Origin: Propionibacteriales bacterium
GTDB taxonomy: Bacteria > Actinomycetota > Actinomycetes > Propionibacteriales > Nocardioidaceae
Length of the DNA stretch: 64,000 bases
Reading direction: 5' to 3'
NCBI GenBank assembly: GCA_026392455.1
Contig: JAPLCB010000004.1
Coordinates: forward strand, 62,001 to 126,000
Below are positions 33,229 through 43,365 of this stretch, piece after piece. The first letter of the stretch is position 1, and the number at the start of each line of letters is the position of its first letter. The notes beneath the pieces are model-generated. The model saw only the letters and a list, made by a program, of their open reading frames with translations. It had not been told where the DNA came from and searched no databases. Made by a program: the position numbers and the translations under genes.

Positions 33229-34047
33229 TCAGTCGTAGAGGGCTTCGAAGTTCTGGTGGAAGAAGGCGTCGGCCAGGGCGCCGTCGCCGGCCGCTGCTCG
33301 CAGCCGGGCGTACTCGCCCTCGAAGTCGCCCCACGGTGCGTCGGTCGCGAACAGGATCCGGTCGTGCCCGGTTCCGCGGCGCTCGATCTCGGCGACCAGC
33401 CAGACCGGCGCGAAGCCGATCGTCCAGCTGGTGTCGGTGTAGACCTGCTTGCCGGCCTCGATCCAGTCGAAGAAGCGGCCGCCGATCAGCTTCATGTGGC
33501 CGCTCATCCCGCCGCCGAGGTGGACCAGGTGGATCTTGGTGGCGTCGCCGTACTTCTCGACCAGGGTGCCGACCTGGTCGATGTCGGAGGCTGCGCCGGG
33601 GGAGGTGTGCACGTGCACGACCAGGTCGAGAGCGGCCGCAGTGGTGAAGATCCGGTCGATCTGCTCAGCACAGTCCGGGTCGGTGGGGTGGCCGCCGAGC
33701 AGGAAGCTGGTCTTCAGCGCGGCGACGCCGTTCTCGGTGGCGAGCTTCAGCGCCTCGGTGTTGCGTTCGGCATCGCTGGCCTTGGGGGAGACCCAGAGAC
33801 CGCACCGGAGCCGGTCGTCGCTCTGGGCCGCCTCCAGGGCCAGCTGGTTGAACTCGTAGGCGACGTCGGGGACCGGCACCCCGTAGTTGGGCAGGACCAG
33901 GGCCCGCTCGATCCCGTCGCGGTCCAGGTCGGCGACCAGCTCGGCGACCGTGGCCCGTGCCGTCAGGTCGGCGCGCAGCGGGGGCCCGCCGTAGAAGGGG
34001 TACTCGGGGAGGACCCCGATGTGCCGGTGACTATCCAGGACTGCCAT
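33229..34047 (-). CDS. Amidohydrolase-family enzyme heading the Nit1 operon
   Basis: A 272-aa TIM-barrel hydrolase of the amidohydrolase_2 type: VLDSHRHIG (HxH, residues 4-9), [10 protein letters not shown] (strand 4), [12 protein letters not shown] (about 143), HLVHLGGG (about 174) and FATDAPWGD (metal Asp, about 243). It is separated by only 54 bp from the MSMEG_0572 gene in the same direction and is the first gene, so it is likely transcribed with the cluster, though it is not one of the standard Nit1 genes. It may hydrolyse the amide or formyl product of the nitrile pathway (inference). Confidence 0.85.
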   Translation of the reverse strand: MAVLDSHRHIGVLPEYPFYGGPPLRADLTARATVAELVADLDRDGIERALVLPNYGVPVPDVAYEFNQLALEAAQSDDRLRCGLWVSPKASDAERNTEALKLATENGVAALKTSFLLGGHPTDPDCAEQIDRIFTTAAALDLVVHVHTSPGAASDIDQVGTLVEKYGDATKIHLVHLGGGMSGHMKLIGGRFFDWIEAGKQVYTDTSWTIGFAPVWLVAEIERRGTGHDRILFATDAPWGDFEGEYARLRAAAGDGALADAFFHQNFEALYD

Positions 34048-34070
34048 GGCCTCTACTCAAGGCTGCGGTC

Positions 34071-34086
34071 GTTTCGGATTGGTTTC
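34071..34086 (-). promoter_or_regulatory. Possible GlnR half-box upstream of the Nit1 operon
   Basis: On the minus strand, GAAAC-6 nt-GAAAC lies 24 bp before the amidohydrolase ATG. The actinobacterial nitrogen regulator GlnR binds gTnAC-n6-GaAAC repeats, so the b-type half is matched twice in the correct spacing, but the a-type half is imperfect. Confidence 0.4.
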
Positions 34087-34262
34087 GGTGGGAACAAGCA
34101 TCGGCAACATCCGGCGAGAATCGATGTCCGGCCGGTAACGGCGGAAGATTCTGGGGCCGGGACGCGCACGGGGTGGACGGTTCGCCCCCGCGCCCCGGAT
34201 TCCCCCTACAGTGTGCGTCGATGCGGTCACGGTCCGGCCGCGCAGTCAGAAGGAGCAACCCC

Positions 34263-35798
34263 GTGCGAATCGGAATTCCCCGTGAGTCGAAGGCGGGCGA
34301 GACGCTCGTCGCCGCGACGAGCGCCACGGCCACCCAGCTGCAGAAGCTGGGGTACGACGTCGTCGTGCAGACCGGTGCCGGCGTGTCCGCGAGCCAGCCC
34401 GACACGGCGTTCACCGACGCCGGCATCACCGTCGGCAGCGCCGAGGACGTCTGGAACAGCGAGATCGTCGTCAAGGTGAACGCTCCGACGTCCGAGGAGA
34501 TCGCACGCCTGCGCCCGGGAGCGGTGATCATTTCGCTGATGGCCCCGGGCCGCAGCCCCGAGCTGGTCGAGCAGCTGGTCTCGGCGAACGTGATCGCCCT
34601 CGCGATGGACGCGGTGCCGCGGATCTCCCGGGCGCAGTCGATGGACGTGCTGTCCTCGATGGCCAACGTCGCCGGCTACCGCGCCGTGGTGGAGAGCGCG
34701 CACGCGTTCGGCCGCCAGTTCACCGGACAGGTGACCGCCGCGGGCAAGGTCCCGCCGGCCAAGGTCTTCGTGGTCGGGGCCGGAGTCGCCGGTCTGGCCG
34801 CGCTGGGTGCCGCGGGCAGCATGGGCGCGATCGTCCGTTCCTTCGACGTGCGGCCCGAGGTGGCCGAGCAGGTCGAGTCGATGGGCGCCACGTTCGTCAC
34901 GGTTGATATGGAATCCGAGGTGTCCTCCGACGGCTACGCGAAGGAGATGACCGAGGCCCAGGTCGCCGCGACCGCCGTGATGTACGACGCCGAGGCCCGG
35001 GAGGCCGACATCGTCATCACCACGGCGCTGATCCCGGGACGCCCCGCCCCGAAGCTGATCACCGCCGAGACCATCGCCGCGATGAAGACCGGCTCGGTGA
35101 TCGTCGACATGGCGGCCGCGAACGGCGGCAACACCGAGCTCACCGTGACCGACGAGGTCGTCGTGACCGAGAACGGCGTCACGATCATCGGCTACACCGA
35201 CCTGGCCGGCCGACTGGCGGCGCAGACCTCGCAGCTGTACGGCACCAACATCGTCAACCTGCTCAAGCTGATGACCCCGGAGAAGGACGGCGAGCTCTTC
35301 CTCGACCTCGACGACGTCATCGTCCGGGGCATCACCGTGGCTCGTGGTGGTGAGTCGATGTGGCCGCCACCGCCGGTGCACGTGTCGGCCGCGCCGAAGG
35401 TCGAGGCCGCGGCCCCGGCCCCGGCCAAGGAGGCGAAGCCGCCGTTGACCGCGGCCGCCAAGTCCGGTCTGGTGCTCGCCGCGATCGCGGCCTTCGGCCT
35501 GGTGAACGCGCTGGCCCCCACCGACGAGCTCCGGCGCCACTTCACGGTGCTGATGCTCTCGATCGTGATCGGCTACTACGTCATCGGCAAGGTGGCGCAC
35601 GCGCTGCACACGCCGCTGATGTCGGTCACCAACGCCATCTCCGGTGTGGTCGTGGTCGGTGCCCTGCTGCAGATCAACACCGAGGACACCACGATCCTGG
35701 TGCTCTCCACGGTCGCGATCCTGCTCGCATCCATCAACATCTTCGGTGGCTTCGCCGTCACCCGCCGCATGCTCAGCATGTTCAGCAAGGGGGCCTGA
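34263..35798 (+). CDS. pntA: NAD(P) transhydrogenase alpha subunit
   Basis: A 511-aa single-chain alpha subunit combining the NAD(H)-binding dI domain (residues 1-380: [47 protein letters not shown]) and the membrane part of dII (four helices in residues 410-505, ending [15 protein letters not shown]). It drives NADP reduction by NADH using the proton gradient. GTG start with AGAAGGAG 7 nt upstream. The pntB gene follows after 2 bp. Mycobacteria usually split this subunit into two genes; here it is one. Confidence 0.95.
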   Translation: MRIGIPRESKAGETLVAATSATATQLQKLGYDVVVQTGAGVSASQPDTAFTDAGITVGSAEDVWNSEIVVKVNAPTSEEIARLRPGAVIISLMAPGRSPELVEQLVSANVIALAMDAVPRISRAQSMDVLSSMANVAGYRAVVESAHAFGRQFTGQVTAAGKVPPAKVFVVGAGVAGLAALGAAGSMGAIVRSFDVRPEVAEQVESMGATFVTVDMESEVSSDGYAKEMTEAQVAATAVMYDAEAREADIVITTALIPGRPAPKLITAETIAAMKTGSVIVDMAAANGGNTELTVTDEVVVTENGVTIIGYTDLAGRLAAQTSQLYGTNIVNLLKLMTPEKDGELFLDLDDVIVRGITVARGGESMWPPPPVHVSAAPKVEAAAPAPAKEAKPPLTAAAKSGLVLAAIAAFGLVNALAPTDELRRHFTVLMLSIVIGYYVIGKVAHALHTPLMSVTNAISGVVVVGALLQINTEDTTILVLSTVAILLASINIFGGFAVTRRMLSMFSKGA

Positions 35799-35800
35799 CC

Positions 35801-37219
35801 ATGGACATCTACTCCGTCTCCAACGCGGCGTACATCGTTGCCGCGCTGCTCTTCATCCTGTCGTTGGCGGGGCTCTCGAGGCACGAGTCCGCCAAGAGCG
35901 GCCTGACCTACGGCATCGTCGGCATGGCGGTCGCCCTGGTCGCGACCGTGCTGCTGGTGATCGACCAGAACAGTGACTACGGCAGCGGAGCCACCATTCC
36001 GCTGATGCTGATCGCCGTCGTGGTCGGCGCCGGGATCGGCCTGTGGCGCGCCAAGATCGTCGAGATGACCGGCATGCCCGAGCTCATCGCCGCCCTGCAC
36101 TCGTTCGTCGGTCTGGCCGCCGTGCTGATCGGCGTCAACGGCCACCTCGAGGGCTCCCACGAACCGCTGGCCAGCCTGATCAACATCCACGAGGCCGAGG
36201 TCTCGATCGGCATCTTCATCGGCGCGGTCACTTTCACCGGCTCGATCGTCGCCAACCTCAAGCTGTCGGGGAAGATGAAGTCCGACCCGCTGATGCTGCC
36301 GGGGAAGAACGTCATCAACGTCGGCTCGCTGGCCGTCTTCGCGATTCTCACCGTCGTCTACGTCAGCGGCCACGAGGGCGACACCCTCCAGGACGTCGTC
36401 CTGGTCGCGCTGACGGTGCTGGCGCTCGCGCTGGGCTGGCACCTGGTCGCGTCGATCGGCGGCGGCGACATGCCGGTCGTCGTCTCGATGCTGAACTCGT
36501 ACTCCGGCTGGGCCGCTGCGGCGTCCGGCTTCCTGCTCGGCAATGACCTGCTGATCGTGACCGGCGCCCTGGTCGGGTCCTCGGGTGCGTACCTGTCCTA
36601 CATCATGTGCAAGGCGATGAACCGCTCGTTCATCTCGGTGATCGCCGGCGGCTTCGGGATCGCGCCTCCGTCCGGTGACGCCGTCGACTACGGCGAGCAC
36701 CGCGAGATCCAGGCCGAGGCCGCCGCCGACCTGCTCGCCAGTGCCTCGAGCGTGGTGATCACCCCGGGGTACGGCATGGCCGTTGCGCAGGCCCAGTACC
36801 CGGTCGCCGAGCTGACCGCGAAGCTGCGGGCCAAGGGCGTCGAGGTTCGCTTCGGCATCCACCCGGTCGCCGGTCGCCTCCCCGGTCACATGAACGTCCT
36901 GCTCGCCGAGGCGAAGGTGCCGTACGACATCGTGCTCGAGATGGACGAGATCAACGACGACTTCCCGAGCACCGACGTCGTCCTGGTCATCGGCGCCAAC
37001 GACACCGTGAACCCGGCTGCCCTCGACGAGCCGAACAGCCCGATCGCCGGGATGCCCGTGCTCGAGGTCTGGAACGCTCGCGACGTGATCGTCTTCAAGC
37101 GGTCGATGGCGCCCGGGTACGCCGGCGTGCAGAACCCGCTGTTCTTCAAGGAGAACTCGCAGATGCTGTTCGGTGACGCCAAGGACAAGGTCGAGGAGAT
37201 CGTCCGAAACCTGAGCTGA
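35801..37219 (+). CDS. pntB: NAD(P) transhydrogenase beta subunit
   Basis: A 472-aa beta subunit. Eight or nine helices (residues 5-260) make up the rest of dII with [29 protein letters not shown]. The C-terminal dIII NADP(H)-binding domain has [42 protein letters not shown] and [18 protein letters not shown] at 35801, 2 bp after pntA. Together they set the NADPH/NADH ratio. The start position avoids a long spurious in-frame extension. Confidence 0.96.
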   Translation: MDIYSVSNAAYIVAALLFILSLAGLSRHESAKSGLTYGIVGMAVALVATVLLVIDQNSDYGSGATIPLMLIAVVVGAGIGLWRAKIVEMTGMPELIAALHSFVGLAAVLIGVNGHLEGSHEPLASLINIHEAEVSIGIFIGAVTFTGSIVANLKLSGKMKSDPLMLPGKNVINVGSLAVFAILTVVYVSGHEGDTLQDVVLVALTVLALALGWHLVASIGGGDMPVVVSMLNSYSGWAAAASGFLLGNDLLIVTGALVGSSGAYLSYIMCKAMNRSFISVIAGGFGIAPPSGDAVDYGEHREIQAEAAADLLASASSVVITPGYGMAVAQAQYPVAELTAKLRAKGVEVRFGIHPVAGRLPGHMNVLLAEAKVPYDIVLEMDEINDDFPSTDVVLVIGANDTVNPAALDEPNSPIAGMPVLEVWNARDVIVFKRSMAPGYAGVQNPLFFKENSQMLFGDAKDKVEEIVRNLS

Positions 37220-37230
37220 CGACGGGGACC

Positions 37231-38613
37231 TCAGCTCCGCAGCGCGTCCATCCATGCCTCGATGGCGTCGGGTTCGGTCGGGAGCGCTGCGGAGAGGTTC
37301 CTCGACCCGTCCGCCGTGACCACCAGGTCGTCCTCGATCCGGATGCCGATGCCGCGCAGCTCCTCGGGCACCAGCAGGTCGTCCTCCTGGAAGTACAGAC
37401 CGGGTTCGACGGTCAGCACCATCCCTTCGGCCAGCGGTCCCTCGGGGTAGACCTCGGGGGCCGCCCGGCCGCAGTCGTGGACGTCCATGCCGAGCATGTG
37501 GCTGGTGCCGTGCAGGGTCCAGCGGGCGTAGACCTTGCTGTCGGGTGCGAGTGCCTCGGCCACCGAGCAGGGCAGCAGCCCGAGGTCGCCCAGCGCGTTC
37601 GCGATCACCTCCATCGCGGCGTGGTGCGGGTCCCGGAAGCCGGCACCCGGACGGACCGCCGCGATCCCGGCCGTCTGCGCCTCCAGCACGACCGCGTACA
37701 GCTCACGCTGGAGCGGGGTGAACCGACCGTCGACCGGGATCGTCCGGGTGACGTCGGCGGTGTAGAGCGAAGCGGCCTCGGCCCCCATGTCGAGCAGCAG
37801 CAGCGTGCCCGGCTCGACCGGCCCGGAGTTCTCGGTCCAGTGCAGGGTCGTCGCGTGCCGGCCGCCGCCCACGATCGAGTCGTAGCCGAGGTCGTTGCCC
37901 ATCGCTCGGGCCCGACGGAAGAAGGTGCCCTCGATCCAGCGTTCGCCGAGCTCCAGGACCCGGTCCCACTCGCGGATGCTGTCCTCGAAGCCCAGCGTGG
38001 TGATGTCGCAGGCGTGCTGCAGCTCGGCCAGCTCGCCGTCGTCCTTGACCAGGCGGAGCTCGGAGAGGGCCTGGGCGAACTCACGGTCGCGGCCGAGGTC
38101 GTCACTGACCTGCTTGTCGAGGCCGGGGTCCACGTCGTGCAGGACCCGGGTCTTCGCGCTGGTGGCGATCACCGCGGCCAGGTCGTCGAGGTGGCGCACC
38201 GGCAGGCCGAGCGAGTCCGAGAGCTCGCCGAGCGACGGCCGCCGCCCGACCCAGAGCTCGCCGTACTGCCGGTCGCGGAAGAACTCATCGGTCTCGCGCG
38301 AGCTCCGCGGGCGCGCGAAGAGGGTCGCGTCGCCGTCCTCGATGACCAGCACCGCGTCGCTCGTCTGGTTGCCGGTCAGGTGGGTGTGGGCGGTCTCCGG
38401 GCGGAACCGGTAGTCGGTGTCGTTGGCGCGAACCTTGAACCCTCCGGCCGGAACCACCAGGCGCTCACCGGGGAACTGCTCGGCGATCCGGGTACGACGT
38501 TCAGCGGCCCGGTCGGCCACCGGGTGCCGGGGCAGATCGAGCTCGCGCTCGCCCCAGCCCGTTCGCATGAAGGCGGCGTACTTCTCCGGCACAGCGGGGT
38601 CGTGGCTCTCCAT
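37231..38613 (-). CDS. pepP: Xaa-Pro aminopeptidase (aminopeptidase P)
   Basis: A 460-aa M24B metallopeptidase that removes an N-terminal residue preceding proline. The N-terminal domain (1-180) has DTDYRFRPETAHTHLTG typical of AMP_N. The catalytic pita-bread domain shows the five dinuclear-metal ligands: LLLDMGAEAASLYTADVTRTIP (two Asp), HGTSHMLGMDVHD (His), VLTVEPGLYFQ (Glu) and IRIEDDLVV (Glu). It is convergent with pntB and divergent from prsW; a single-gene unit. Confidence 0.93.
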   Translation of the reverse strand: MESHDPAVPEKYAAFMRTGWGERELDLPRHPVADRAAERRTRIAEQFPGERLVVPAGGFKVRANDTDYRFRPETAHTHLTGNQTSDAVLVIEDGDATLFARPRSSRETDEFFRDRQYGELWVGRRPSLGELSDSLGLPVRHLDDLAAVIATSAKTRVLHDVDPGLDKQVSDDLGRDREFAQALSELRLVKDDGELAELQHACDITTLGFEDSIREWDRVLELGERWIEGTFFRRARAMGNDLGYDSIVGGGRHATTLHWTENSGPVEPGTLLLLDMGAEAASLYTADVTRTIPVDGRFTPLQRELYAVVLEAQTAGIAAVRPGAGFRDPHHAAMEVIANALGDLGLLPCSVAEALAPDSKVYARWTLHGTSHMLGMDVHDCGRAAPEVYPEGPLAEGMVLTVEPGLYFQEDDLLVPEELRGIGIRIEDDLVVTADGSRNLSAALPTEPDAIEAWMDALRS

Positions 38614-38695
38614 CCGTCCAGCCTACGACGTGACGGTGCCGACAAATCGGGATACACCGCACGGGCGGGATCACGATCTTCGGTGCCGTGCCCAC

Positions 38696-38701
38696 TAGGC
38701 T
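38696..38701 (+). promoter_or_regulatory. -10 box of prsW (TAGGCT), leaderless
   Basis: TAGGCT ends 7 nt before the ATG at 38709, which supports that start over an in-frame GTG at 38688 lying upstream of the box. Confidence 0.5.
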
Positions 38702-38708
38702 TCGCCCC

Positions 38709-39833
38709 ATGCTGACCAGCAGGCCCCAGAGCAGCATCGCTTTCACCGTGTCCATCGGTGCAGCGATGCTGGTGGGTGCCGTGGTGATGGCGCTGGTGCT
38801 CTTCGCGTCCGGTGCGCCCGAGGCGGTCGCGATCGGAGTGGTGCTCTCCAGCATTCCGTTCGGTCCGGTTCTCGGCTGCTACCTCTGGCTGGACCGCTAC
38901 GAGCCCGAGCCCCGGTCCTTGCTGCTGCTCGGCCTCGGGTGGGGCGCCTTCGTGGCCACCAGCGCCGCGATCTTCCTGCAGGCCTTCGACGCCTTCGCCT
39001 TCGGGCCGTCCGAGGCCGTGGAGTCCGTGCTGGTGGCTCCCGTCACCGAGGAGGCTGCCAAGGGCCTGTTCATCCTGCTGCTGCTGCTCTACCGGCGCTC
39101 GGAGTTCGACGGGATCCTCGACGGGATCGTCTATGCCGGGATGGTCGGTGTCGGGTTCGCCTTCGTCGAGGACATCCTCTACCTGAGCCAGGCCTACATC
39201 GGCGACGACGTTCGTACCGGTGGGATCGAGGAGGCGGTGGCGCTGTTCATCGTCCGCGGGATCGCCAGCCCGTTCGCGCACCCGTTCTTCACCGCCTTCA
39301 TCGGGATCGGGATCGGCATCGCCGTCTCCAGCCGTCGCCGGTCGGTCCAGGTGCTGGCACCGACCCTGGGGTACCTCGCCGCGGTCGGAACGCACGCGGC
39401 CTGGAACGGTTCGTTGCTCCTGGACGGCGGCAGCGGGGCACTGGTCGCCTACGTCGCGGTGATGGTGCCGGCCTTCCTGATCATGGTCGCGTTCGCGGTC
39501 TGGTCACGTCATCGCGAAGGGGTCCTGCTCGCAGCCGCGCTGACCGACTGCGCTGCTCGCGGTTTCCTCGACGCTGCCGAGGTGCCCTGGTTGAGCCGGA
39601 TCCCGGCGCGCAAGGCCTGTCGCACGTTCGCCGAACGGTCCGGTGGCCGTCCGGCCCTGGACGCGATGAAGGACTACCAGTCCGCGGCGATCGAGCTCGG
39701 GTTCCTGCATCATCGGTACCTGCGCGGAACCGCACCGGCCCGCTACGAAGAACTAGGACAAGCGCATGTCGCCACGATGTACGCCCTGCGACCGCTGCTG
39801 CGGTGGCCCGTGATGGCGGGAGCGCTGCGATGA
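38709..39833 (+). CDS. PrsW-family intramembrane metalloprotease
   Basis: A 374-aa protein with about eight helices in the first 260 residues and a soluble C-terminus. PVTEEAAKGLFILLLLL (EExxK motif, about 115-120), GFAFVEDILYLSQ (E-N/D motif), and FAHPFFTAFIG plus THAAWNGSLL supply the histidines, all typical of PrsW glutamic/metallo-proteases such as the one that cleaves RsiW. The substrate is unknown. The stop overlaps the next gene's ATG (ATGA), so this is the head of a unit with the dynamin-like GTPase. Confidence 0.88.
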   Translation: MLTSRPQSSIAFTVSIGAAMLVGAVVMALVLFASGAPEAVAIGVVLSSIPFGPVLGCYLWLDRYEPEPRSLLLLGLGWGAFVATSAAIFLQAFDAFAFGPSEAVESVLVAPVTEEAAKGLFILLLLLYRRSEFDGILDGIVYAGMVGVGFAFVEDILYLSQAYIGDDVRTGGIEEAVALFIVRGIASPFAHPFFTAFIGIGIGIAVSSRRRSVQVLAPTLGYLAAVGTHAAWNGSLLLDGGSGALVAYVAVMVPAFLIMVAFAVWSRHREGVLLAAALTDCAARGFLDAAEVPWLSRIPARKACRTFAERSGGRPALDAMKDYQSAAIELGFLHHRYLRGTAPARYEELGQAHVATMYALRPLLRWPVMAGALR

Positions 39834-41560
39834 CGGAGACCGAGCTGAGCACCCAGGCCACGGCCCGGATGGTGACCACCCTGATCCGGCTGCGCGAGGC
39901 ACTGGAGACCGCCCAGCTGCCGTTGCTGATCCCGGACGTCGAGTCCGCGCGCCGGGCCCGCTCGGAGATGCTCGACCAGCTGGAGGACTACGTCCTGCCG
40001 CGGCTGATCCAGATCGACGCCCCGCTGCTGACCGTGGTCGGTGGTTCCACCGGCGCGGGGAAGTCGACCCTGGTCAACTCGCTGATCGGCCAGCGCGTCA
40101 CCGAGCCCGGGGTGCTGCGCCCGACCACCCGGTCGCCGGTGCTGGTCTACAACCCGGCCGACGCCGACTGGTTCAGCAACCCCCGGATCCTTCCCGACCT
40201 GCGCCGCACCGACGACGCCTCCGTCGACCCGGGCGCGCTGCAGCTGGTCGGTTCGACGGCGATCCCGCCCGGTCTGGCCGTGCTCGACGCCCCGGACATC
40301 GACTCGGTGGAGGAGCAGAACCGGACCCTGGCGGCCCAGCTGCTGGGCGCGGCCGACCTGTGGCTGTTCGTCACTTCGGCAGCCCGGTACGCCGATCAGA
40401 TCCCGTGGGAGTACCTGCGCCAGGCGGCCGATCGCAGTGCCGCGGTGGCCATCGTCCTGGACCGGACCGCACCCGAGGCGATCGAGGAGGTCAGCACCCA
40501 CCTCGCGCGGATGCTGAGCGCTCGCGGCCTGCGGGACTCGCCCTTGTTCATCGTCCCGGAAGGGAACGTCGACGAGGCCGGACTGCTCCCGTCGAGCACG
40601 GTGCGCGAGATCCGTGCCTGGCTGAGCTCGCTGGCCGTGGACTCCAACGCGCGCCAGGGCGTCGTACGCCAGACCCTGGAAGGGGCGATCCGGACGCTGC
40701 CGACCCGGTGCTTCGCGGTGGCTGACGCCTGCCACGACCAGCTCGGGATCCAGGCCCGGTTGCGTCGCGATGCCGAGACGGCCTACGAGGGCGCCCTCAA
40801 CGAGATCGACCATGCCTCGGCCGACGGCTCGCTGCTGCGTGGGGAGGTGCTCGAGCGCTGGCAGGAGTTCGTCGGGTCCGGTGAGTTCATGGCAGGACTG
40901 GAGTCCAAGGTCAGTCGGATCAGGGACCGGGTCAGCAACGCGGTCAAGGGTCAGCCCCAGCAGGCCAGCCTGCTGAGCGCTGCGGTGGAGTCCGGACTGC
41001 AGAGCCTGATCGTCGAGCACGTCGAGGCCGCCGCGGAGCGGACCGACGCCGCCTGGCGCTCGATCGGGGCTGGACGGGCTCTGCTCGAGTCGACCCCCGA
41101 GGACCTCGCCCGGGCGTCGCGGAGCTTCCGTTTCGAGGCCGGCCAATCAGTCCGTGAGTGGCAGGCGGCCGTCCTGGACCTGGTCCGCGACGAGGGCGGC
41201 GACAAGCGCACCAGCGCGAAGTTCCTTGCCTACGGCGTCAACGGTCTCGCGGTGACCCTGGAGGTGGTCGTCCTCGCCTCCACCGGCCAGATCACCGGCA
41301 ATGCGGGGGGTCTGTCCACCGGTACTGCTGTCCTGGGACAGAAGATCCTCGAGGCGGTCTTCGGCGTGAACGCTGCTCGACGGCTCTCCATCAGGGCCCG
41401 GGCCGACCTCAACCACCGGTTGTTGCTGCTGCTGGAGGGGGAGCAACGACGCTACCGAGACCTGCTGGACAGCCTCGGGCTGGCAGCGCACGTCGAGGAG
41501 GAGCTGCGCGCCGCGGCCCGTCAGATCGACGACATCAGGTTCGCCGGGCACGGCTCCTGA
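39830..41560 (+). CDS. Dynamin-like GTPase, first of a pair
   Basis: A 576-aa large GTPase. The P-loop is GGSTGAGKSTLVNSLIG (about residues 67-83), switch I Thr lies in RPTTRSPVLVYNP, DAPDID (about 148) replaces the usual DxPG, and the nucleotide-specificity motif is VLDRTAP (NKxD-like, degenerate). Long helical arms follow, with a hydrophobic segment (about 465-500) that may insert into the membrane. It resembles bacterial dynamin-like proteins working in pairs, such as Streptomyces DynA/DynB. It overlaps prsW and is followed by a second GTPase after 51 bp. Confidence 0.82.
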   Translation: MTETELSTQATARMVTTLIRLREALETAQLPLLIPDVESARRARSEMLDQLEDYVLPRLIQIDAPLLTVVGGSTGAGKSTLVNSLIGQRVTEPGVLRPTTRSPVLVYNPADADWFSNPRILPDLRRTDDASVDPGALQLVGSTAIPPGLAVLDAPDIDSVEEQNRTLAAQLLGAADLWLFVTSAARYADQIPWEYLRQAADRSAAVAIVLDRTAPEAIEEVSTHLARMLSARGLRDSPLFIVPEGNVDEAGLLPSSTVREIRAWLSSLAVDSNARQGVVRQTLEGAIRTLPTRCFAVADACHDQLGIQARLRRDAETAYEGALNEIDHASADGSLLRGEVLERWQEFVGSGEFMAGLESKVSRIRDRVSNAVKGQPQQASLLSAAVESGLQSLIVEHVEAAAERTDAAWRSIGAGRALLESTPEDLARASRSFRFEAGQSVREWQAAVLDLVRDEGGDKRTSAKFLAYGVNGLAVTLEVVVLASTGQITGNAGGLSTGTAVLGQKILEAVFGVNAARRLSIRARADLNHRLLLLLEGEQRRYRDLLDSLGLAAHVEEELRAAARQIDDIRFAGHGS

Positions 41561-41611
41561 CCAGGCGAGTCGGTAGGCTTGTCCCAAGTAAGATCAGCCG
41601 TGAGGGAGCGC

Positions 41612-43252
41612 ATGACGTCCGTGATCGAGGGTGCCGACAAGTTGGTGATCCGGGGCACCGAGATCGGCAACCGGGTCAAGGGTCTGGAACTCGCCGTCGC
41701 TGCTGCCCGCGGCCGGCTGGACGATGCCGTCCTGGTCCCGGCCACCGAGGTCGTCTCCAAGGCCGCCGAACGCCTCCGGCTCTCCGCTGACCACACCGTC
41801 GTCGCGCTCGGCGGCGCGACCGGCTCGGGCAAGTCCTCGACGTTCAACGCCCTCGTCGGCCTCGACCTGGCCTCGGTCGGCGTACGGCGCCCGACGACGT
41901 CGTGGGCCACGGCGTGCACCTGGGGGACCCAAGGCGCTGGCGAGCTGCTCGAGTGGCTGGGCATCCCGCCTCGCCACCAGATCCTCCGGGACTCGATGCT
42001 CGACACCCGACGCGAGGCCGAGGACCCCACCGAGCTGGGTGGTCTGGTACTCCTGGACCTTCCCGACCACGACTCGACCGAGGTCACGCACCACCTCGAG
42101 GTGGAGCGCCTGGTTCGGCTCGCTGACCTGCTGATCTGGGTGCTCGACCCCCAGAAGTACGCCGATGCCGCGATCCACGATCGGTTCCTCCGGCCGCTGG
42201 CCGCGCACCAGGGCGTGATGATGGTCGTCCTCAACCACATCGACGAGGTTGCCGAGGAGCGTCGGGCCGGGATGATCGCGGACCTACGACGGCTGCTCGA
42301 CGCCGACGGTCTCGAAGGCATCACACTGATCGCGACGTCAGCCCGTGAAGGCATCGGCATCGACGAGCTGCGGCAGGCGATCGTCGACCGGGTCGCCGAC
42401 AAGGCAGCGACGCGGGCCCGGATCGCCACCAACGTGGCCGAGGTCGCCCGTGCGATCCAGCAGGTCAGCGGCGATGCGCCGCCACCGACGCTGACGGACG
42501 CCGACCAGGCCGGTCTGCGGGCGGCGCTCGCGGAGGCTGCCGGCGTCCCGGTGATCGTCGACGCGGTCGAGAAGGCCAGTCTGCAGCGCGCGCGGCGGGC
42601 TACCGGATGGCCGTTGACGTCGTGGTTGTCGCGCTTCTCCCGCGATCGGTTCAAGGACCTGGACCTGGACGGCTCCGGTCGTGAGTTCGTGGCTGCTGCG
42701 AAGGCGACCCTGCCGGACACCAACCAGGTCCAGACTGCTCGGATCGACAGCGCGGTTCGTGACCTGACCGACCGTCTGACCGGTGGTCTGAACCGACCGT
42801 GGGGTGCCGCTGCCCGCGGAGCCGTGCTGGCCGGGCTCCCCGAGGTCGGCCAGCGGCTCGACCGCGCGGTCGCGGCGACCGACCTCGGTGTCGGCAAGCC
42901 GCCGTTGTGGACCCAGGCCGTGCGGCTGACCCAGTGGCTCCTCCTGCTGGCAGCGGTGGCCGGTGGTCTGTGGGCGGTCGCCGGGGTAGCGGCCGGCCTG
43001 GATCAGACCAAGGTCGGGCAGGTCCCGGTCCCGGTCCTCCTGCTGGTGGGCGGGCTTGCTCTCGGTGCCCTGCTCGCGGTGGTCTGCCGAACGCTCGTCG
43101 AGCGTGCGGCGAGGGCACGTGCAGCGAGTGCCGAGACCCGGCTTCGTGCCGCCGTCGACCAGGTGGCGGACGACCTGGTGGTGGGGCCGCTGGTCGCTGA
43201 GCTCGACGCCTACCGGGTCACCACCGAAGGTGTGCGAGCCGCGCTCGCCTGA
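41612..43252 (+). CDS. Dynamin-like / YfjP-family GTPase, second of the pair
   Basis: A 546-aa GTPase with P-loop GGATGSGKSSTFNALVG (about residues 69-85), G2 RRPTTSWATAC, G3 LLDLPDHDST (about 142) and G4 VLNHIDEV (NxxD, about 208), all better conserved than in the preceding paralogue. Two C-terminal membrane helices lie around 440-495 (LLLLAAVAGGLWAVAGVAAG and PVPVLLLVGGLALGALLAVV). The ATG at 41612 was chosen, preceded by GGGAG; upstream TTG/GTG starts are possible. It is probably a heterodimer partner of the first GTPase, remodelling membrane. Confidence 0.82.
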   Translation: MTSVIEGADKLVIRGTEIGNRVKGLELAVAAARGRLDDAVLVPATEVVSKAAERLRLSADHTVVALGGATGSGKSSTFNALVGLDLASVGVRRPTTSWATACTWGTQGAGELLEWLGIPPRHQILRDSMLDTRREAEDPTELGGLVLLDLPDHDSTEVTHHLEVERLVRLADLLIWVLDPQKYADAAIHDRFLRPLAAHQGVMMVVLNHIDEVAEERRAGMIADLRRLLDADGLEGITLIATSAREGIGIDELRQAIVDRVADKAATRARIATNVAEVARAIQQVSGDAPPPTLTDADQAGLRAALAEAAGVPVIVDAVEKASLQRARRATGWPLTSWLSRFSRDRFKDLDLDGSGREFVAAAKATLPDTNQVQTARIDSAVRDLTDRLTGGLNRPWGAAARGAVLAGLPEVGQRLDRAVAATDLGVGKPPLWTQAVRLTQWLLLLAAVAGGLWAVAGVAAGLDQTKVGQVPVPVLLLVGGLALGALLAVVCRTLVERAARARAASAETRLRAAVDQVADDLVVGPLVAELDAYRVTTEGVRAALA

Positions 43253-43365
43253 GCCTCCACAGCTCGCCTGCACGGTTGGTTCTGCACAGCCACGTGGTCA
43301 CTGGTGGCTGGAGTGTTCCGTCGACTCCCAGAGTGTCGTCCCAACGACGAGCTCCTGGAGGAGAC

